The notes below the pieces were generated by a model. The model was not told the DNA's origin and ran no database searches. It saw nothing but the letters and a program-made list of their open reading frames with translations. The translations under genes and the position numbers were made by a program. Of a DNA stretch of 64,000 bases, positions 1 to 8,353 are shown piece after piece; positions within the stretch are counted from its first letter, which is position 1, and each line of letters begins with the position of its first letter. The stretch is from QHWT01 sp963755695 (GTDB taxonomy: Bacteria > Acidobacteriota > Vicinamibacteria > Vicinamibacterales > 2-12-FULL-66-21). The stretch lies in assembly GCA_963755695.1 (NCBI GenBank), contig CAVWLB010000010.1:2170001-2234000 (forward strand), in the 5' to 3' direction.

Positions 1-3000
1 GTGTCGAACCAGCGATCGATCGTGGGATCCGACAGCGATCCCTCGCAGACCCGGTTCGGCCGGTTGCCGGTTCCCGTCGACTGCACGCCCTGCGCCTGGG
101 TGATCGTCAATGGCAGGCCTCCCCGCCACAGGAGGATGCCGCTCAGTTGCCATCCGCCGTAGAGCGCCTGCTGCGCCCAAGGCAATTCGTAAATCCAGCT
201 CGACGAGAAGGTGTGGCGCACGTCGTAATCGGACAATCCCCAGTTGTACTGAAGATCGTACGTGTTGGTGATACCGGCCTCGTTGTCCGACGCGTAGTCC
301 ATGGACTTGCCGAAGGTGTACGCGTTGAGGAACGAGAAGTTGTTGGCGAACCGCCGCTGGAACTTCACCAGCAGGCCGTTGTAGTTCACCCTGCCGATGC
401 TCTGCGACTGGCTGAGCGACCGCACCTGCTGGCGCGAGACCGATGAACGGCCGGTTCACGTTGGCATCACTGACGCCGACGACCGGAGGGGCCTGGTTGA
501 TGTCGACCTTGATCACCATCTGCCGCCCCTGCGAACCAACATACGCGGTTTCAACCATATAGTTGGTACCGAGGCTGCGCTGATAGTTGATGTTCCACTG
601 GCGCGCGTACGCGTCGCGGAAATCTGTGTCGAACACCGATCGCGTTGCGCCTGCCGGCGGCCGGTTCGGATCAACGCCCGGCGGAAGTGGAAGACCGTCC
701 TTGAGCAGGAGGTTCACGCCGTACGAGCTCGGTGCCGGGGTGAGCGATGTCGATTGCAGGAAGGGCGGATTCTGCGCCTTGGACGATGAGGTGCCACCGG
801 GCGAGAAGTTCCAGAACACGCCAAAGCCGCCTCGCACGAGGTTCTTGCCGTCGCCGGTCATGTCGTAGGCAAAGCCAAAGCGTGGACCGACATCCCCCTT
901 CGAGTAAGTCTGCAGGTAGCGCCCCACCTCCACACCACCCAGCGTCGCGCCGTCGGATGCGACGACGAACGTTCCGGTGGTCGCGTCGAAGTTCGACTGA
1001 CGGTCCTCGATTTCCCGCCACGGCGGATACACGTCGTAGCGCAGGCCCAGGTTCACCGTCAGCTTGCTGCTGATGCGCCAGTCGTCCTGGACGTAGGCCG
1101 CAATCTCGGGCCGCTTCTCGGTGTAGGTTCCGGCGTCGAACAGGTTCCGGTTCTTCGAAGCCGTAAGCCCGAGCATGAAGCTGGCAACGTCGAACCCGGT
1201 GCTGCTGTTCACCGTGCAACCGGGTCCCTGGCCGGCGCAGTTCGACGTCATGTTGTTGTTGAAGGCGAAGTTGCCGACGATGGTGTCGGCGTTCAGGATC
1301 TCGCGCGATCTGAGCGTCAGGCTGCCGCCCGCCTTCAGCGTGTGCTTGCCGCTGCTGCGCGTGACGTTGTCGAAGATCTGGAAGTCGTTCTGGTTGGTGA
1401 TGAGCGGCTGGTTGCTGTTGGCGCCCAGGTTCCGAATGTTCTGGAACGACAGCTGCGTCATGGCCGACGTGGCGTCATTCAGGTTGATGTTCGGAATACC
1501 CACCGCGTCTGCCGGGTTGGTCAGGTAATCGATCGGGGTCATCAGGAACTTGATCGAGGACCATCCAAACCGGAACTCGTTCAGCCATTTGGCCCCCATC
1601 ATGTGCGTGTCGTTGAACGCGACGCTCTGTGCCTTGATGTTGCCGTCGCCGGCGCCGAACGTCGCGCCTGCATCGCCGTGCGGCAGCGTGGCCGGCTGCA
1701 GACGATGGGTCTTCTGAAAACTGTAGCGGGTGAAGAACCGGTTGCTGGTCGTCAGGTTGTGATCGACTTTGACGTCGAACTGGTTGTCCTGCCGTTCCTT
1801 GATTGGGTTGATCAAATAGTTGTTGATCGTCTGGCCGTTTGACTGGCGGCTGCCGCCGGTATTCGGCTCGGGATAGAGCTGGCTCAGGATATTGGCCGCG
1901 ACGCCGTCGATGCGATCCTGAGGAATCACGTTGCCGGGGAACGGCTGGCCGGTCGTCGGATCGTAGATGACCCGCGAAACCTCCGAGAAATCACCACCCC
2001 GCATCGCGAGCGACGGCACCGTCGACAGAAACGTCTGCCCCTGCGACTCACGGTGCCCCTGGTAGCTTCCGAAGAAGAAGGTCTTCTGCTTGAAGACCGG
2101 GCCGCCGAGCGTGCCGCCGAATTGATTCTGCTTGAAGTCGGGCTTTGGCCGTCCTGCGCGGTTGTTGAAGAAGTTGTTGGCATCGAACGCATCGTCGCGA
2201 TGGAACTCGAAGGCGCTCCCGTGGAACGCGTTGGTGCCCGACTTGATCTGCAGGTTGACCACCCCGCCAAGCGAACGGCCGAACTCCGCCGAATAGGTCG
2301 AGGTCTGCAGCTTGAACTCGTCGAGCGCATCGACGCTCGGGAAGATCACGACCGTCTGCAGCCAGGTCTCGTTGTTGTCCACGCCGTCGAGCATGAAATT
2401 GTTGTCGCGGCTACGTTGCCCGTTGGCGGAGAACGATGCCGAGGCGCGCCAGGCAAGGCTGCCGGCACCATCGATGTTGGCGCCGGGGATTCCGCGCAGG
2501 ACGCCGGGAACGGTCCGGGTGAGATTCACGAAGTTCCGCCCATTGAGCGGCAGCGCTTCGATCTGCTCGTTCGACACGGTCGTGCCCAGCTCGGACGTGG
2601 AGGTCTGCACCAGCGGCGACCCGGCGGCAATCGTCACGCTTTCACTCAGCGCGCCGACCTCCAGCTTGATGTCGATGCGGGGGTGCTGGTCGACGCCAAG
2701 ATCGATGTTCGACATCGTGACGGTCTTGAAGCCCGAGATCTCCGCCGCCACGCTGTACTCACCGGTCGGGAGCGACGGCGCGGTGTACTCGCCGTTGCTA
2801 TCGGTGGTGACGACACGCGTGAGCTTGGTACCGGTGTTGGTCATGGTGACGGTCACACCCGGCACGACGGCACCGGAGCCATCGGTGATCCGCCCGAGGA
2901 TGGTCCCGGTGACGGCCTGAGCTCTGGCCAGCTCAGGCATCAGGGACGCAACGATGCAGCAAAGCAGGAGCAGGCGACCGGGCCAAGATCGCAGGAATCC

Positions 3001-3021
3001 CAGGGTTCCACCGCTCTTCAT
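1..3021 (-). CDS. Oar-like TonB-dependent receptor, partial, with one frameshift
   Basis: This is an outer-membrane receptor of the acidobacterial Oar-like type, likely importing oligosaccharides or other large substrates with TonB energy. The ATG at 3021 follows a strong ribosome site (AAGGGAGG, 4 nt away). Residues 1-31 form a signal peptide (a run of Leu, ending ARAQA). Next comes a carboxypeptidase-regulatory-like domain (TGTILGRITDGSGAVVPG), then a plug with LPLNGRNFVNL at about residue 160, then a long beta-barrel. The 3' end lies beyond the left edge. Around 437-442 the frame slips by one extra base (ATC-GTC reads as ATCGGTC). Below that point the barrel resumes in another frame (GRVNYNGLLVKFQRRF), so this is probably a consensus error. 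The divergent GntR gene and an intervening palindrome suggest control by that regulator. Confidence 0.88.
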   Translation of the reverse strand, partial: MKSGGTLGFLRSWPGRLLLLCCIVASLMPELARAQAVTGTILGRITDGSGAVVPGVTVTMTNTGTKLTRVVTTDSNGEYTAPSLPTGEYSVAAEISGFKTVTMSNIDLGVDQHPRIDIKLEVGALSESVTIAAGSPLVQTSTSELGTTVSNEQIEALPLNGRNFVNLTRTVPGVLRGIPGANIDGAGSLAWRASASFSANGQRSRDNNFMLDGVDNNETWLQTVVIFPSVDALDEFKLQTSTYSAEFGRSLGGVVNLQIKSGTNAFHGSAFEFHRDDAFDANNFFNNRAGRPKPDFKQNQFGGTLGGPVFKQKTFFFGSYQGHRESQGQTFLSTVPSLAMRGGDFSEVSRVIYDPTTGQPFPGNVIPQDRIDGVAANILSQLYPEPNTGGSRQSNGQTINNYLINPIKERQDNQFDVKVDHNLTTSNRFFTRYSFQKTHRLQPATLPHGDAGATFGAGDGNIKAQSVAFNDTHMMGAKWLNEFRFGWSSIKFLMTPIDYLTNPADAVGIPNINLNDATSAMTQLSFQNIRNLGANSNQPLITNQNDFQIFDNVTRSSGKHTLKAGGSLTLRSREILNADTIVGNFAFNNNMTSNCAGQGPGCTVNSSTGFDVASFMLGLTASKNRNLFDAGTYTEKRPEIAAYVQDDWRISSKLTVNLGLRYDVYPPWREIEDRQSNFDATTGTFVVASDGATLGGVEVGRYLQTYSKGDVGPRFGFAYDMTGDGKNLVRGGFGVFWNFSPGGTSSSKAQNPPFLQSTSLTPAPSSYGVNLLLKDGLPLPPGVDPNRPPAGATRSVFDTDFRDAYARQWNINYQRSLGTNYMVETAYVGSQGRQMVIKVDINQAPPVVGVSDANVNRPFIGLAPAGAVAQPVAEHRQGELQRPAGEVPAAVRQQLLVPQRVHLRQVHGLRVGQRGRYHQHVRSSVQLGIVRLRRAPHLLVELDLRIALGAAGALRRMATERHPPVAGRPAIDDHPGAGRAVDGNRQPAEPGLRGIAVGSHDRSLVRH

Positions 3022-3085
3022 GGTTCCTCCCTTGTAACGCACATCAAGAATCACGGACCCAGGGTGTTTACGAGGCGCGGCGGGT

Positions 3086-3098
3086 CATATATCATATG
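3086..3098. promoter_or_regulatory. Candidate GntR operator, inverted repeat CATAT-ATC-ATATG
   Basis: A perfect AT-rich inverted repeat (CATAT, 3-nt spacer, ATATG) lies between the divergent receptor (start 3021) and GntR gene (start 3248). GC arms CGAGGCG (3071-3077) and CGCCTCG (3100-3106) flank it, so the whole block could also fold. Short AT-rich palindromes are usual for FCD-type GntR proteins. Assignment to this regulator rests on position. Confidence 0.5.
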
Positions 3099-3247
3099 CC
3101 GCCTCGCGGGGGCAACCAGAACGATGAGCTGAAGTGGACGACCATCCGAGCCCCGAAACGCATGTGAGCTGAAGAATCGTCTAACGAGCTAGCTACCAAG
3201 AGCCGGTGGACGCGCCAAACATCCTCCGTTCGCCGACAACCAACCAT

Positions 3248-3925
3248 ATGCCTTTGCCGACAACCCCAGCCGTCGCTCGCCATCAGACCAAGCAGGAGTT
3301 CGCCTACCAGACCCTCCGGCGTGCGATCCTCCAATGCGAGCTGCAGCCCGGCGAACGGCTGGTCATCGACGATCTCGCCACCCGGCTTGGCGTCAGCATC
3401 ATTCCGGTTCGCGAAGCGCTGCAGATCCTTCAGTCGGAGGGACTCGTCGCCAGCGTGCCGCACGTCGGGGCAGCGGTGGCGCCGATCTCGCGGGCCTCGA
3501 TCGTCGACGTGTTTACCGTCCTCGAGGGACTCGAGCTGATGGCGACACGACTGGTCGCACTGGACGGCTCCCCGGCGGCAATCGAAACCCTGACGCGGTT
3601 GGTCGCGGTGATGAACGACGCGTCGCAGGCCGGGCGGTTCGAGGAATGGGCGGACCTGAATACCCGCTTTCATCACGCCATCAGCGCCTCGACCGGGCTG
3701 CCGCTGCTCGGCGAGATGACCGACCGCGTGCTCGGTCTGTGGGATCGCGTGCGGCGCTATTATTTCAACGGCGTCCTGCGCCATCGCGTCGCCGACGCTC
3801 AGCGCGAGCATCGCGAGATCCTGGCGGCCATCGTCGCGCGCGATTTCCCGACGCTCGAGGCGCACGTCCGGGCCCACAATCGCGGCGCGCTCGCCGCGTA
3901 TCTCGCGCACCTGGAGCATGACTGA
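3248..3925 (+). CDS. GntR-family transcriptional regulator, FCD (FadR-like) subfamily
   Basis: This DNA-binding regulator probably senses a carboxylic or sugar acid. It has an N-terminal winged helix (TKQEFAYQTLRRAILQ, then a recognition region around GVSIIPVREAL) and an all-helical FCD ligand domain in the C-terminal two thirds. The usual FCD metal or ligand histidines are visible (FHHAI; EHREILAAI; AHVRAHN). I chose ATG 3248 over the in-frame GTG at 3206 because homologous proteins begin shortly before the TKQEFAY helix; it gives 225 residues, normal for the family. The stop overlaps the next start by one base, so it is cotranscribed with the MBL-fold gene. The divergent TonB receptor is the likely target. 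Confidence 0.9.
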   Translation: MPLPTTPAVARHQTKQEFAYQTLRRAILQCELQPGERLVIDDLATRLGVSIIPVREALQILQSEGLVASVPHVGAAVAPISRASIVDVFTVLEGLELMATRLVALDGSPAAIETLTRLVAVMNDASQAGRFEEWADLNTRFHHAISASTGLPLLGEMTDRVLGLWDRVRRYYFNGVLRHRVADAQREHREILAAIVARDFPTLEAHVRAHNRGALAAYLAHLEHD

Positions 3926-4995
3926 TGCGATATTTTCTGCTGCTCGCGTTCGCCACCCTGACCGCGGCGCCGGCCGCCGCACCCCAATCCACGGCCGACA
4001 AGCCGCTGGCGATCTACTTCATCGATGTCGAGGGGGGACAGGCGACGCTCTTCGTGACCCCGGCCGGGGAGTCGATGCTGATTGATACCGGTTTTCCAGG
4101 TAACCAGGATCGCGACATCAATCGTCTGCTCGCGACGATGAAGCAGGCTGGCGTATCGCGCCTCGATTACCTGCTGATTACCCATTACCACACCGACCAC
4201 GTTGGCAACGCTGCGGCGCTGGCGGCGAAGCTGCCGATCGGGACCTTCGTCGATCATGGCGAAACCGTCGAAGCCGATGGACGTCAGCAGTACGAGACGT
4301 ACGCCGTCGCGCGAAAGTCGGGAAAACACCTGCAAGTGAAGCCGGGCGACAAGGTCCCAATCGCCGGCATCGACGTCACCGTCGTGTCGGCAGGCGGCCA
4401 GCATCTCTCTGGCGCGTTGGCCGGCGCCGGCGCCGCCAATCCACTGTGCGCGGGATTCAAACCGAAAGAGCCGGATCCAGGCGAGAACGCCCAGTCGGTC
4501 GGGACCGTGATCGCGTTCGGGCGCTTCAGGATGATCGATCTCGGCGACTTGACGTGGAACAAGGAGCAGGAACTCGTCTGCCCGAACAATCTGATCGGTC
4601 CGGTGGATCTCTATCTCACCACCCACCACGGGGTCGCGCAGTCCAACGCTCCGGTCATCGTCCAGGCCATCAAGCCGCGCGTGGCGGTGATGAACAACGG
4701 CGCCAAGAAGGGCGGTTCACCGGAGGCATGGCAGATCGTGCACGACTCGCCCGGCCTCGAAGACTTGTGGCAGCTCCATTACGCGGTCGACGGCGGCAAG
4801 GATCACAATGTCGGCGAGCAGTTCATTGCCAACGTCGATGAATCCACCGCTTACAACATCACGGTCAGCGTCAACGCCGATGGCCGCTTCACCGTGACCA
4901 ATACGCGAAACGGCCTCAAGAAAACGTATACGGCGACTGCCGGTGCCCCGCGCTCTCAGGCTGAGCGCGCAGAACACGGTGGGCCCAATCGATGA
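3925..4995 (+). CDS. Secreted metallo-beta-lactamase-fold hydrolase (ComEC-like MBL domain)
   Basis: A 356-residue exported metal-dependent hydrolase. A signal peptide occupies about residues 1-22 (LLLAFATLTAAPAAA). The core begins IYFIDVEGGQATLFVTP and carries the zinc motif HYHTDH near residue 90. A second metal-region histidine pair (TTHHG) occurs near residue 233. The arrangement resembles the MBL domain of ComEC/Rec2-type proteins without the membrane part. The substrate cannot be read from sequence. It shares an ATG/TGA junction with the upstream GntR gene. Confidence 0.85.
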   Translation: MRYFLLLAFATLTAAPAAAPQSTADKPLAIYFIDVEGGQATLFVTPAGESMLIDTGFPGNQDRDINRLLATMKQAGVSRLDYLLITHYHTDHVGNAAALAAKLPIGTFVDHGETVEADGRQQYETYAVARKSGKHLQVKPGDKVPIAGIDVTVVSAGGQHLSGALAGAGAANPLCAGFKPKEPDPGENAQSVGTVIAFGRFRMIDLGDLTWNKEQELVCPNNLIGPVDLYLTTHHGVAQSNAPVIVQAIKPRVAVMNNGAKKGGSPEAWQIVHDSPGLEDLWQLHYAVDGGKDHNVGEQFIANVDESTAYNITVSVNADGRFTVTNTRNGLKKTYTATAGAPRSQAERAEHGGPNR

Positions 4996-5060
4996 CGAGT
5001 GCGGCGTAGTTCTCAGCGCCCTGGAGGCGACTGAGCGCAGGCAGTTGTGGGAACTTCCGG

Positions 5061-5492
5061 CTATTTCGAGTTCACCTCGTAATTGATCAGGATCACCAGG
5101 TCCTCGTTTCCGGTCTGCTTCAGGCTGTGGGTGCTGCCGGTTCGGGTCAGGACCGCGGTGCCGGGAGCGATCTCGACCGTCTTCCCGTCGAGGGTCATGA
5201 CCCCTTTCCCGCTCAACACGTAATAAATCTCGTCCTCTCCCTGCTCATGCAGCCCGATGCCGGAGCCCGGCCTCAGCGCGCGCTTCCGGAAAACCAGTTT
5301 CAGGTCCGGCACTTTCTTGAAGAAGGAGTAGCCAACGGTCTCTCCGCCGCCGTTGTGCGTTCCCGGTTCGGTGACGGCAACCTCGGCGTCGTGCTCGACG
5401 ATGTAGCCGCCAGGTGCGGCCTTCTCAATCGCGAGAGCGTGCAGGGCGGCGCCGGCGGTCATGAAGACGAGAGCGTAGGCGAGTCGTTTCAT
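5061..5492 (-). CDS. Secreted single-domain cupin protein
   Basis: A 143-residue small beta-barrel cupin with an N-terminal export signal (LAYALVFMTAGAALHALA). Cupin motif 1 reads GIGLHEQGEDEIYYVLSGKG and motif 2 reads PGTAVLTRTGSTHSL, giving likely metal ligands H, E and H. It is the last gene of a three-gene minus-strand operon: its ATG overlaps the stop of the Gfo/Idh gene (ATGA). The context (DUF1080 plus Gfo/Idh) suggests binding or isomerising a sugar derivative, but enzymatic activity is not shown. Confidence 0.85.
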   Translation of the reverse strand: MKRLAYALVFMTAGAALHALAIEKAAPGGYIVEHDAEVAVTEPGTHNGGGETVGYSFFKKVPDLKLVFRKRALRPGSGIGLHEQGEDEIYYVLSGKGVMTLDGKTVEIAPGTAVLTRTGSTHSLKQTGNEDLVILINYEVNSK

Positions 5493-6499
5493 GGCTGTTG
5501 AAATCCTCCGTCGCGCGCCGATCGATACACGGCCTCGACGATCGCGACGCTCGCTCGTCCCTCGCGTGCGTCACACGCCGGCGTGCTGTTTGTCTTAATG
5601 GCGCGAATGAAGTCTTCGAACACACGCTGGTGCGGGGTGCAGTCGCTGACCACGGGCGACGCGGTGCTCTCGAGATCGGTTGCCGAGGCCGTCCCGACGT
5701 CGACCGGACTGCGAAGATCGGCGGCGATGAGACGATCGCCTTCCAGAATGAGGGTCCCCTCGGCCCCGGTGACTTCCACCCTTCGCGCGTAGCCGGGGAA
5801 GACCGAGGTGGTTGCCTCGATCACTCCAAGCGCGCCGTTCTCGAACCGGAGTACCGCTGCCGCCGTGTCCTCGGCCTCGATCGAGTGAATGCGCGTCGCG
5901 GTGCGGGCGCAGACCTCCGCGACCGGACCGAACAGCCACTGCAGGAGATCGACCGTATGGATGGCCTGATTCATCAGCGCGCCGCCGCCGTCGAGCGCCA
6001 GCGTCCCACGCCAGCGCGAGGCGCCGTAGTATTCCGGCGGGCGGTACCACTTGACGCGGCCGGACGCGAACACGGGTTTACCCAGACCGCCCGCGTCGAT
6101 CAGCTTCTTCATCGCCACCACATCGGGGCGCAGCCGATCCTGAAAGAAGACACCGACCTTCACGCCGGCGCGCGCCGCTTCGGCGATCACCGCGTCAACC
6201 TTCGACGTGGTCACGTCGAGCGGCTTCTCGACGAGCACGTGCAGACCATGACGCATGACTTTGATGGTCTGTTCGGCGTGCAGACCCGAGGGGCTGCCGA
6301 TGGCGACGAGGTCCATCGGCCGATGGGCAAGAAAGCCATCAAGATCGTCGTAGGCTACACCGCCGTATGCGGCGGCGAGTCGCGCCACCTTGTCACGGTT
6401 CGCGCCGCAGACGGCCGCAATCTCGACTCCGTCGATGGCCCGCGCAGCGCGGGCGTGGGTGTCGCTGATGTTGCCCGCGCCGAGCAAGCCCACTCGCAT
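5489..6499 (-). CDS. Gfo/Idh/MocA-family NAD(P)-dependent sugar oxidoreductase
   Basis: A 336-residue cytoplasmic dehydrogenase. The Rossmann motif GLLGAGNISDTHARA is at residues 4-18, the family signature EKPLDV near residue 91, and the substrate domain contains GGGALMNQAIHTVDLLQWL, which supplies the usual catalytic lysine and histidine environment. The start is the ATG at 6499; open sequence upstream in this frame is not conserved. It sits 7 nt after the DUF1080 gene and overlaps the cupin by 4 nt. With DUF1080 (3-keto-glycoside hydrolase family) next to it, oxidation or reduction at sugar C3 is a reasonable inference. Confidence 0.9.
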   Translation of the reverse strand: MRVGLLGAGNISDTHARAARAIDGVEIAAVCGANRDKVARLAAAYGGVAYDDLDGFLAHRPMDLVAIGSPSGLHAEQTIKVMRHGLHVLVEKPLDVTTSKVDAVIAEAARAGVKVGVFFQDRLRPDVVAMKKLIDAGGLGKPVFASGRVKWYRPPEYYGASRWRGTLALDGGGALMNQAIHTVDLLQWLFGPVAEVCARTATRIHSIEAEDTAAAVLRFENGALGVIEATTSVFPGYARRVEVTGAEGTLILEGDRLIAADLRSPVDVGTASATDLESTASPVVSDCTPHQRVFEDFIRAIKTNSTPACDAREGRASVAIVEAVYRSARDGGFQQP

Positions 6500-6506
6500 C
6501 GTCTGC

Positions 6507-7257
6507 CTACCGCGTCGCGCTGTTGCCGGAGCGGCGAATCTTGATATTTCGGAACCAGACCTGATCGCCGTGATCCTGCAGGAGGATGTGGCCGTTCTGG
6601 GGCTTGCCGAAGCGCTCGATGTCCTTGAACTTGCTCTTCGCGATTGCGGCGCGCAGCTCTGGGCTGTCGAGCGTGTAACGCAGTACCTTCTTTCCGTTGA
6701 GAAAGTGCTCGACCGTGTTGCCCTGGACGAGAATCCGGCTGGTGTTGATCTCGCCGGCCGGCTTGATCGGACGATTCGAGGCCTGGAGCACGTCGTAGAA
6801 CGCTGCCGTCTGGCGGTGCGGGCCGATCTTCGCATCCGGATGCCGCTCGTCGTCGATGACCTGGTATTCGTGACCGATCGCGGCGTCCTGATCCTCGAGC
6901 ACGAAGGTACTTCACGCCGCTGTTGCCGCCCTGAGCGATCTTCCACTCGAGGGTGAGATCGAACTGCTCGAAAGTGTCCTTGCTGATGATGTCGCGCTGA
7001 CCGAGAGTGTCCTCGCCGCCGCCGGGAGGCAGCGTCAGCCAGCCGTCATCCACCTTCCATCGCGTGCTAGTTGCGTCGGGCTTCTTGTAACCGCGCCAGC
7101 CGTCGAGCGACTTGCCGTCGAAGAGCAACGACCAGCCGGCCTTCTTTTCCGCATCGGTCAGCGTGTTGGGGGCGGCTGCCTGGCGGCCGGCGGCAAGCGT
7201 GACAACTGCGGAGGCAGCGATAAGCGAGAGTGCAGCAAGGCTCGTTCGTAGTGACAT
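6507..7257 (-). CDS. DUF1080 (3-keto-disaccharide hydrolase family) secreted protein, one frameshift
   Basis: A secreted concanavalin-like protein of PF06439, a family with members that cleave 3-keto-glycosides. A signal peptide covers about residues 1-24. Family motifs are GWSLLFDGKSLDGWRGYKK and EWKIAQGGNSGVKY, continuing in another frame with VLEDQDAAIGHEYQVIDDE and ending FRNIKIRR. The break is one extra base at 6906/6907 (AAGTAC reads AAGGTAC on the plus strand). Removing it gives exactly 250 codons. No other lesion is present, so a consensus error is more likely than a pseudogene. It is the first gene of the operon with Gfo/Idh and cupin, starting 22 nt from the palindrome at 7279-7294. 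Confidence 0.85.
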
Positions 7258-7278
7258 AGTCGCTCCGGAAATGGTAAG

Positions 7279-7294
7279 ACTTTAGCGCTAAAGT
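7279..7294. promoter_or_regulatory. Perfect 16-bp palindromic operator ACTTTAGCGCTAAAGT
   Basis: The sequence is identical to its own reverse complement and lies between the divergent starts 7257 (minus) and 7319 (plus). A near-identical copy stands before the L-fucose operon at 55978-55993. The central GCGC/CG core resembles LacI-family operators; no lacI-type gene is in the window. Repressor type is inferred. Confidence 0.75.
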
Positions 7295-7318
7295 AACACA
7301 CTGATAGGATTCGACACG

Positions 7319-8353
7319 ATGCGCATCACGACACTCGGCGTCCTCGTTCTCCCGTTGCTCATGAGTGGCGCGCCAGACAAGGCGCACGTGCAGGTGACGC
7401 CGGACGAAGCCCAGCGGCGCGTCGACATCACGATCGATGGCAAACCGTTTACGTCATACATCTGGCCGACCACGCTCAAGAAACCAACACTCTATCCCCT
7501 TCGCACCGCAAAAGGCACCCTCGTCACACGCGGCTTCCCGCTCGAGCCCCGAAAGGGTGAACGCGTCGATCATCCCCACCACGTCGGGTTGTGGCTCAAC
7601 CATGGAGACGTGAACGGCCTCGATTTCTGGAATAACTCCGACGCGATTCCGGCCAAGCAGGCGCCAAAGATGGGAACGATCCTGCACCGGAAGATCGTGG
7701 AAGCGAAGAGCGGCGACACGGGAGAGCTTGCCGTGGAGACCGACTGGGTGCGTCCCGACAAGAAGGCCATCGTGCACGAACGCACCCGGTTCGTGTTCAG
7801 CGGCACGGCTGATTCGCGAGTGATCGATCGCATCACGACGCTGACGGCCGGCGACGAGAAGGTCGTGTTCAAGGACAACAAGGAAGCGTTCATCGGCATG
7901 CGCGTCGCGCGCGGCCTCGAGCAGCCGGACGACAAGCCGGAAATCTTCACGGATGCGTCCGGCAAGCCGGCAAACGCGCCGGTACTCGACAACAGTGGCG
8001 TAACCGGAGAGTACGTCAGCAGCGAAGGAATGAAGGGAGACGCGGTGTGGGGCACCCGCGGCCGATGGACGCTGCTCGGCGGCACCGTCGACAACGAGCC
8101 GGTCACGCTCGCCATTCTCGACAATCCGTCGAATCCCGGCTTCCCCACCTACTGGCACGCGCGCGGATACGGGCTATTCGCGGCGAATCCACTTGGTGAA
8201 TCGGTCTTCACCAACGGCAAAAAGTCGCTGGACCTCACGCTCGAACCAGGCAAGTCGGCGACGTTCCGGTATCGCGTGCTGATCCTCAGCGGGAAGATCG
8301 CCCCCGCCGAGATCGAGAAACGTTACCAGGCATTCGCGCAGCAGGGATCGTGA
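7319..8353 (+). CDS. DUF6807 (PmoA-named) family secreted protein
   Basis: A 344-residue protein of the DUF6807 family, often mislabelled methane oxygenase PmoA; it is not a monooxygenase subunit. It begins with a signal-like hydrophobic segment (TTLGVLVLPLLMSG). Typical family stretches are VDHPHHVGLWLNHGDVNG with clustered histidines, and FPTYWHARGYGLFAANPLG. These proteins often accompany sugar oxidoreductases, and the clustered histidines suggest a metal or sugar site. The biochemical role is unknown to me. Its stop overlaps the next GTG start (GTGA). The operator at 7279-7294 lies 24 nt upstream. Confidence 0.85.
   Translation: MRITTLGVLVLPLLMSGAPDKAHVQVTPDEAQRRVDITIDGKPFTSYIWPTTLKKPTLYPLRTAKGTLVTRGFPLEPRKGERVDHPHHVGLWLNHGDVNGLDFWNNSDAIPAKQAPKMGTILHRKIVEAKSGDTGELAVETDWVRPDKKAIVHERTRFVFSGTADSRVIDRITTLTAGDEKVVFKDNKEAFIGMRVARGLEQPDDKPEIFTDASGKPANAPVLDNSGVTGEYVSSEGMKGDAVWGTRGRWTLLGGTVDNEPVTLAILDNPSNPGFPTYWHARGYGLFAANPLGESVFTNGKKSLDLTLEPGKSATFRYRVLILSGKIAPAEIEKRYQAFAQQGS

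Noticed and set aside
2053..3132. Long plus-strand open frame (359 codons) opposite the TonB receptor
   Set aside because: It is antisense to a gene with clear signal peptide, plug and barrel motifs, and its own translation has no recognisable domain. It arises from high GC.
7319..8353. Particulate methane monooxygenase subunit PmoA
   Set aside because: The protein is soluble and exported, with no membrane helices or copper-site motifs of real PmoA; the name attached to the DUF6807 family is misleading.
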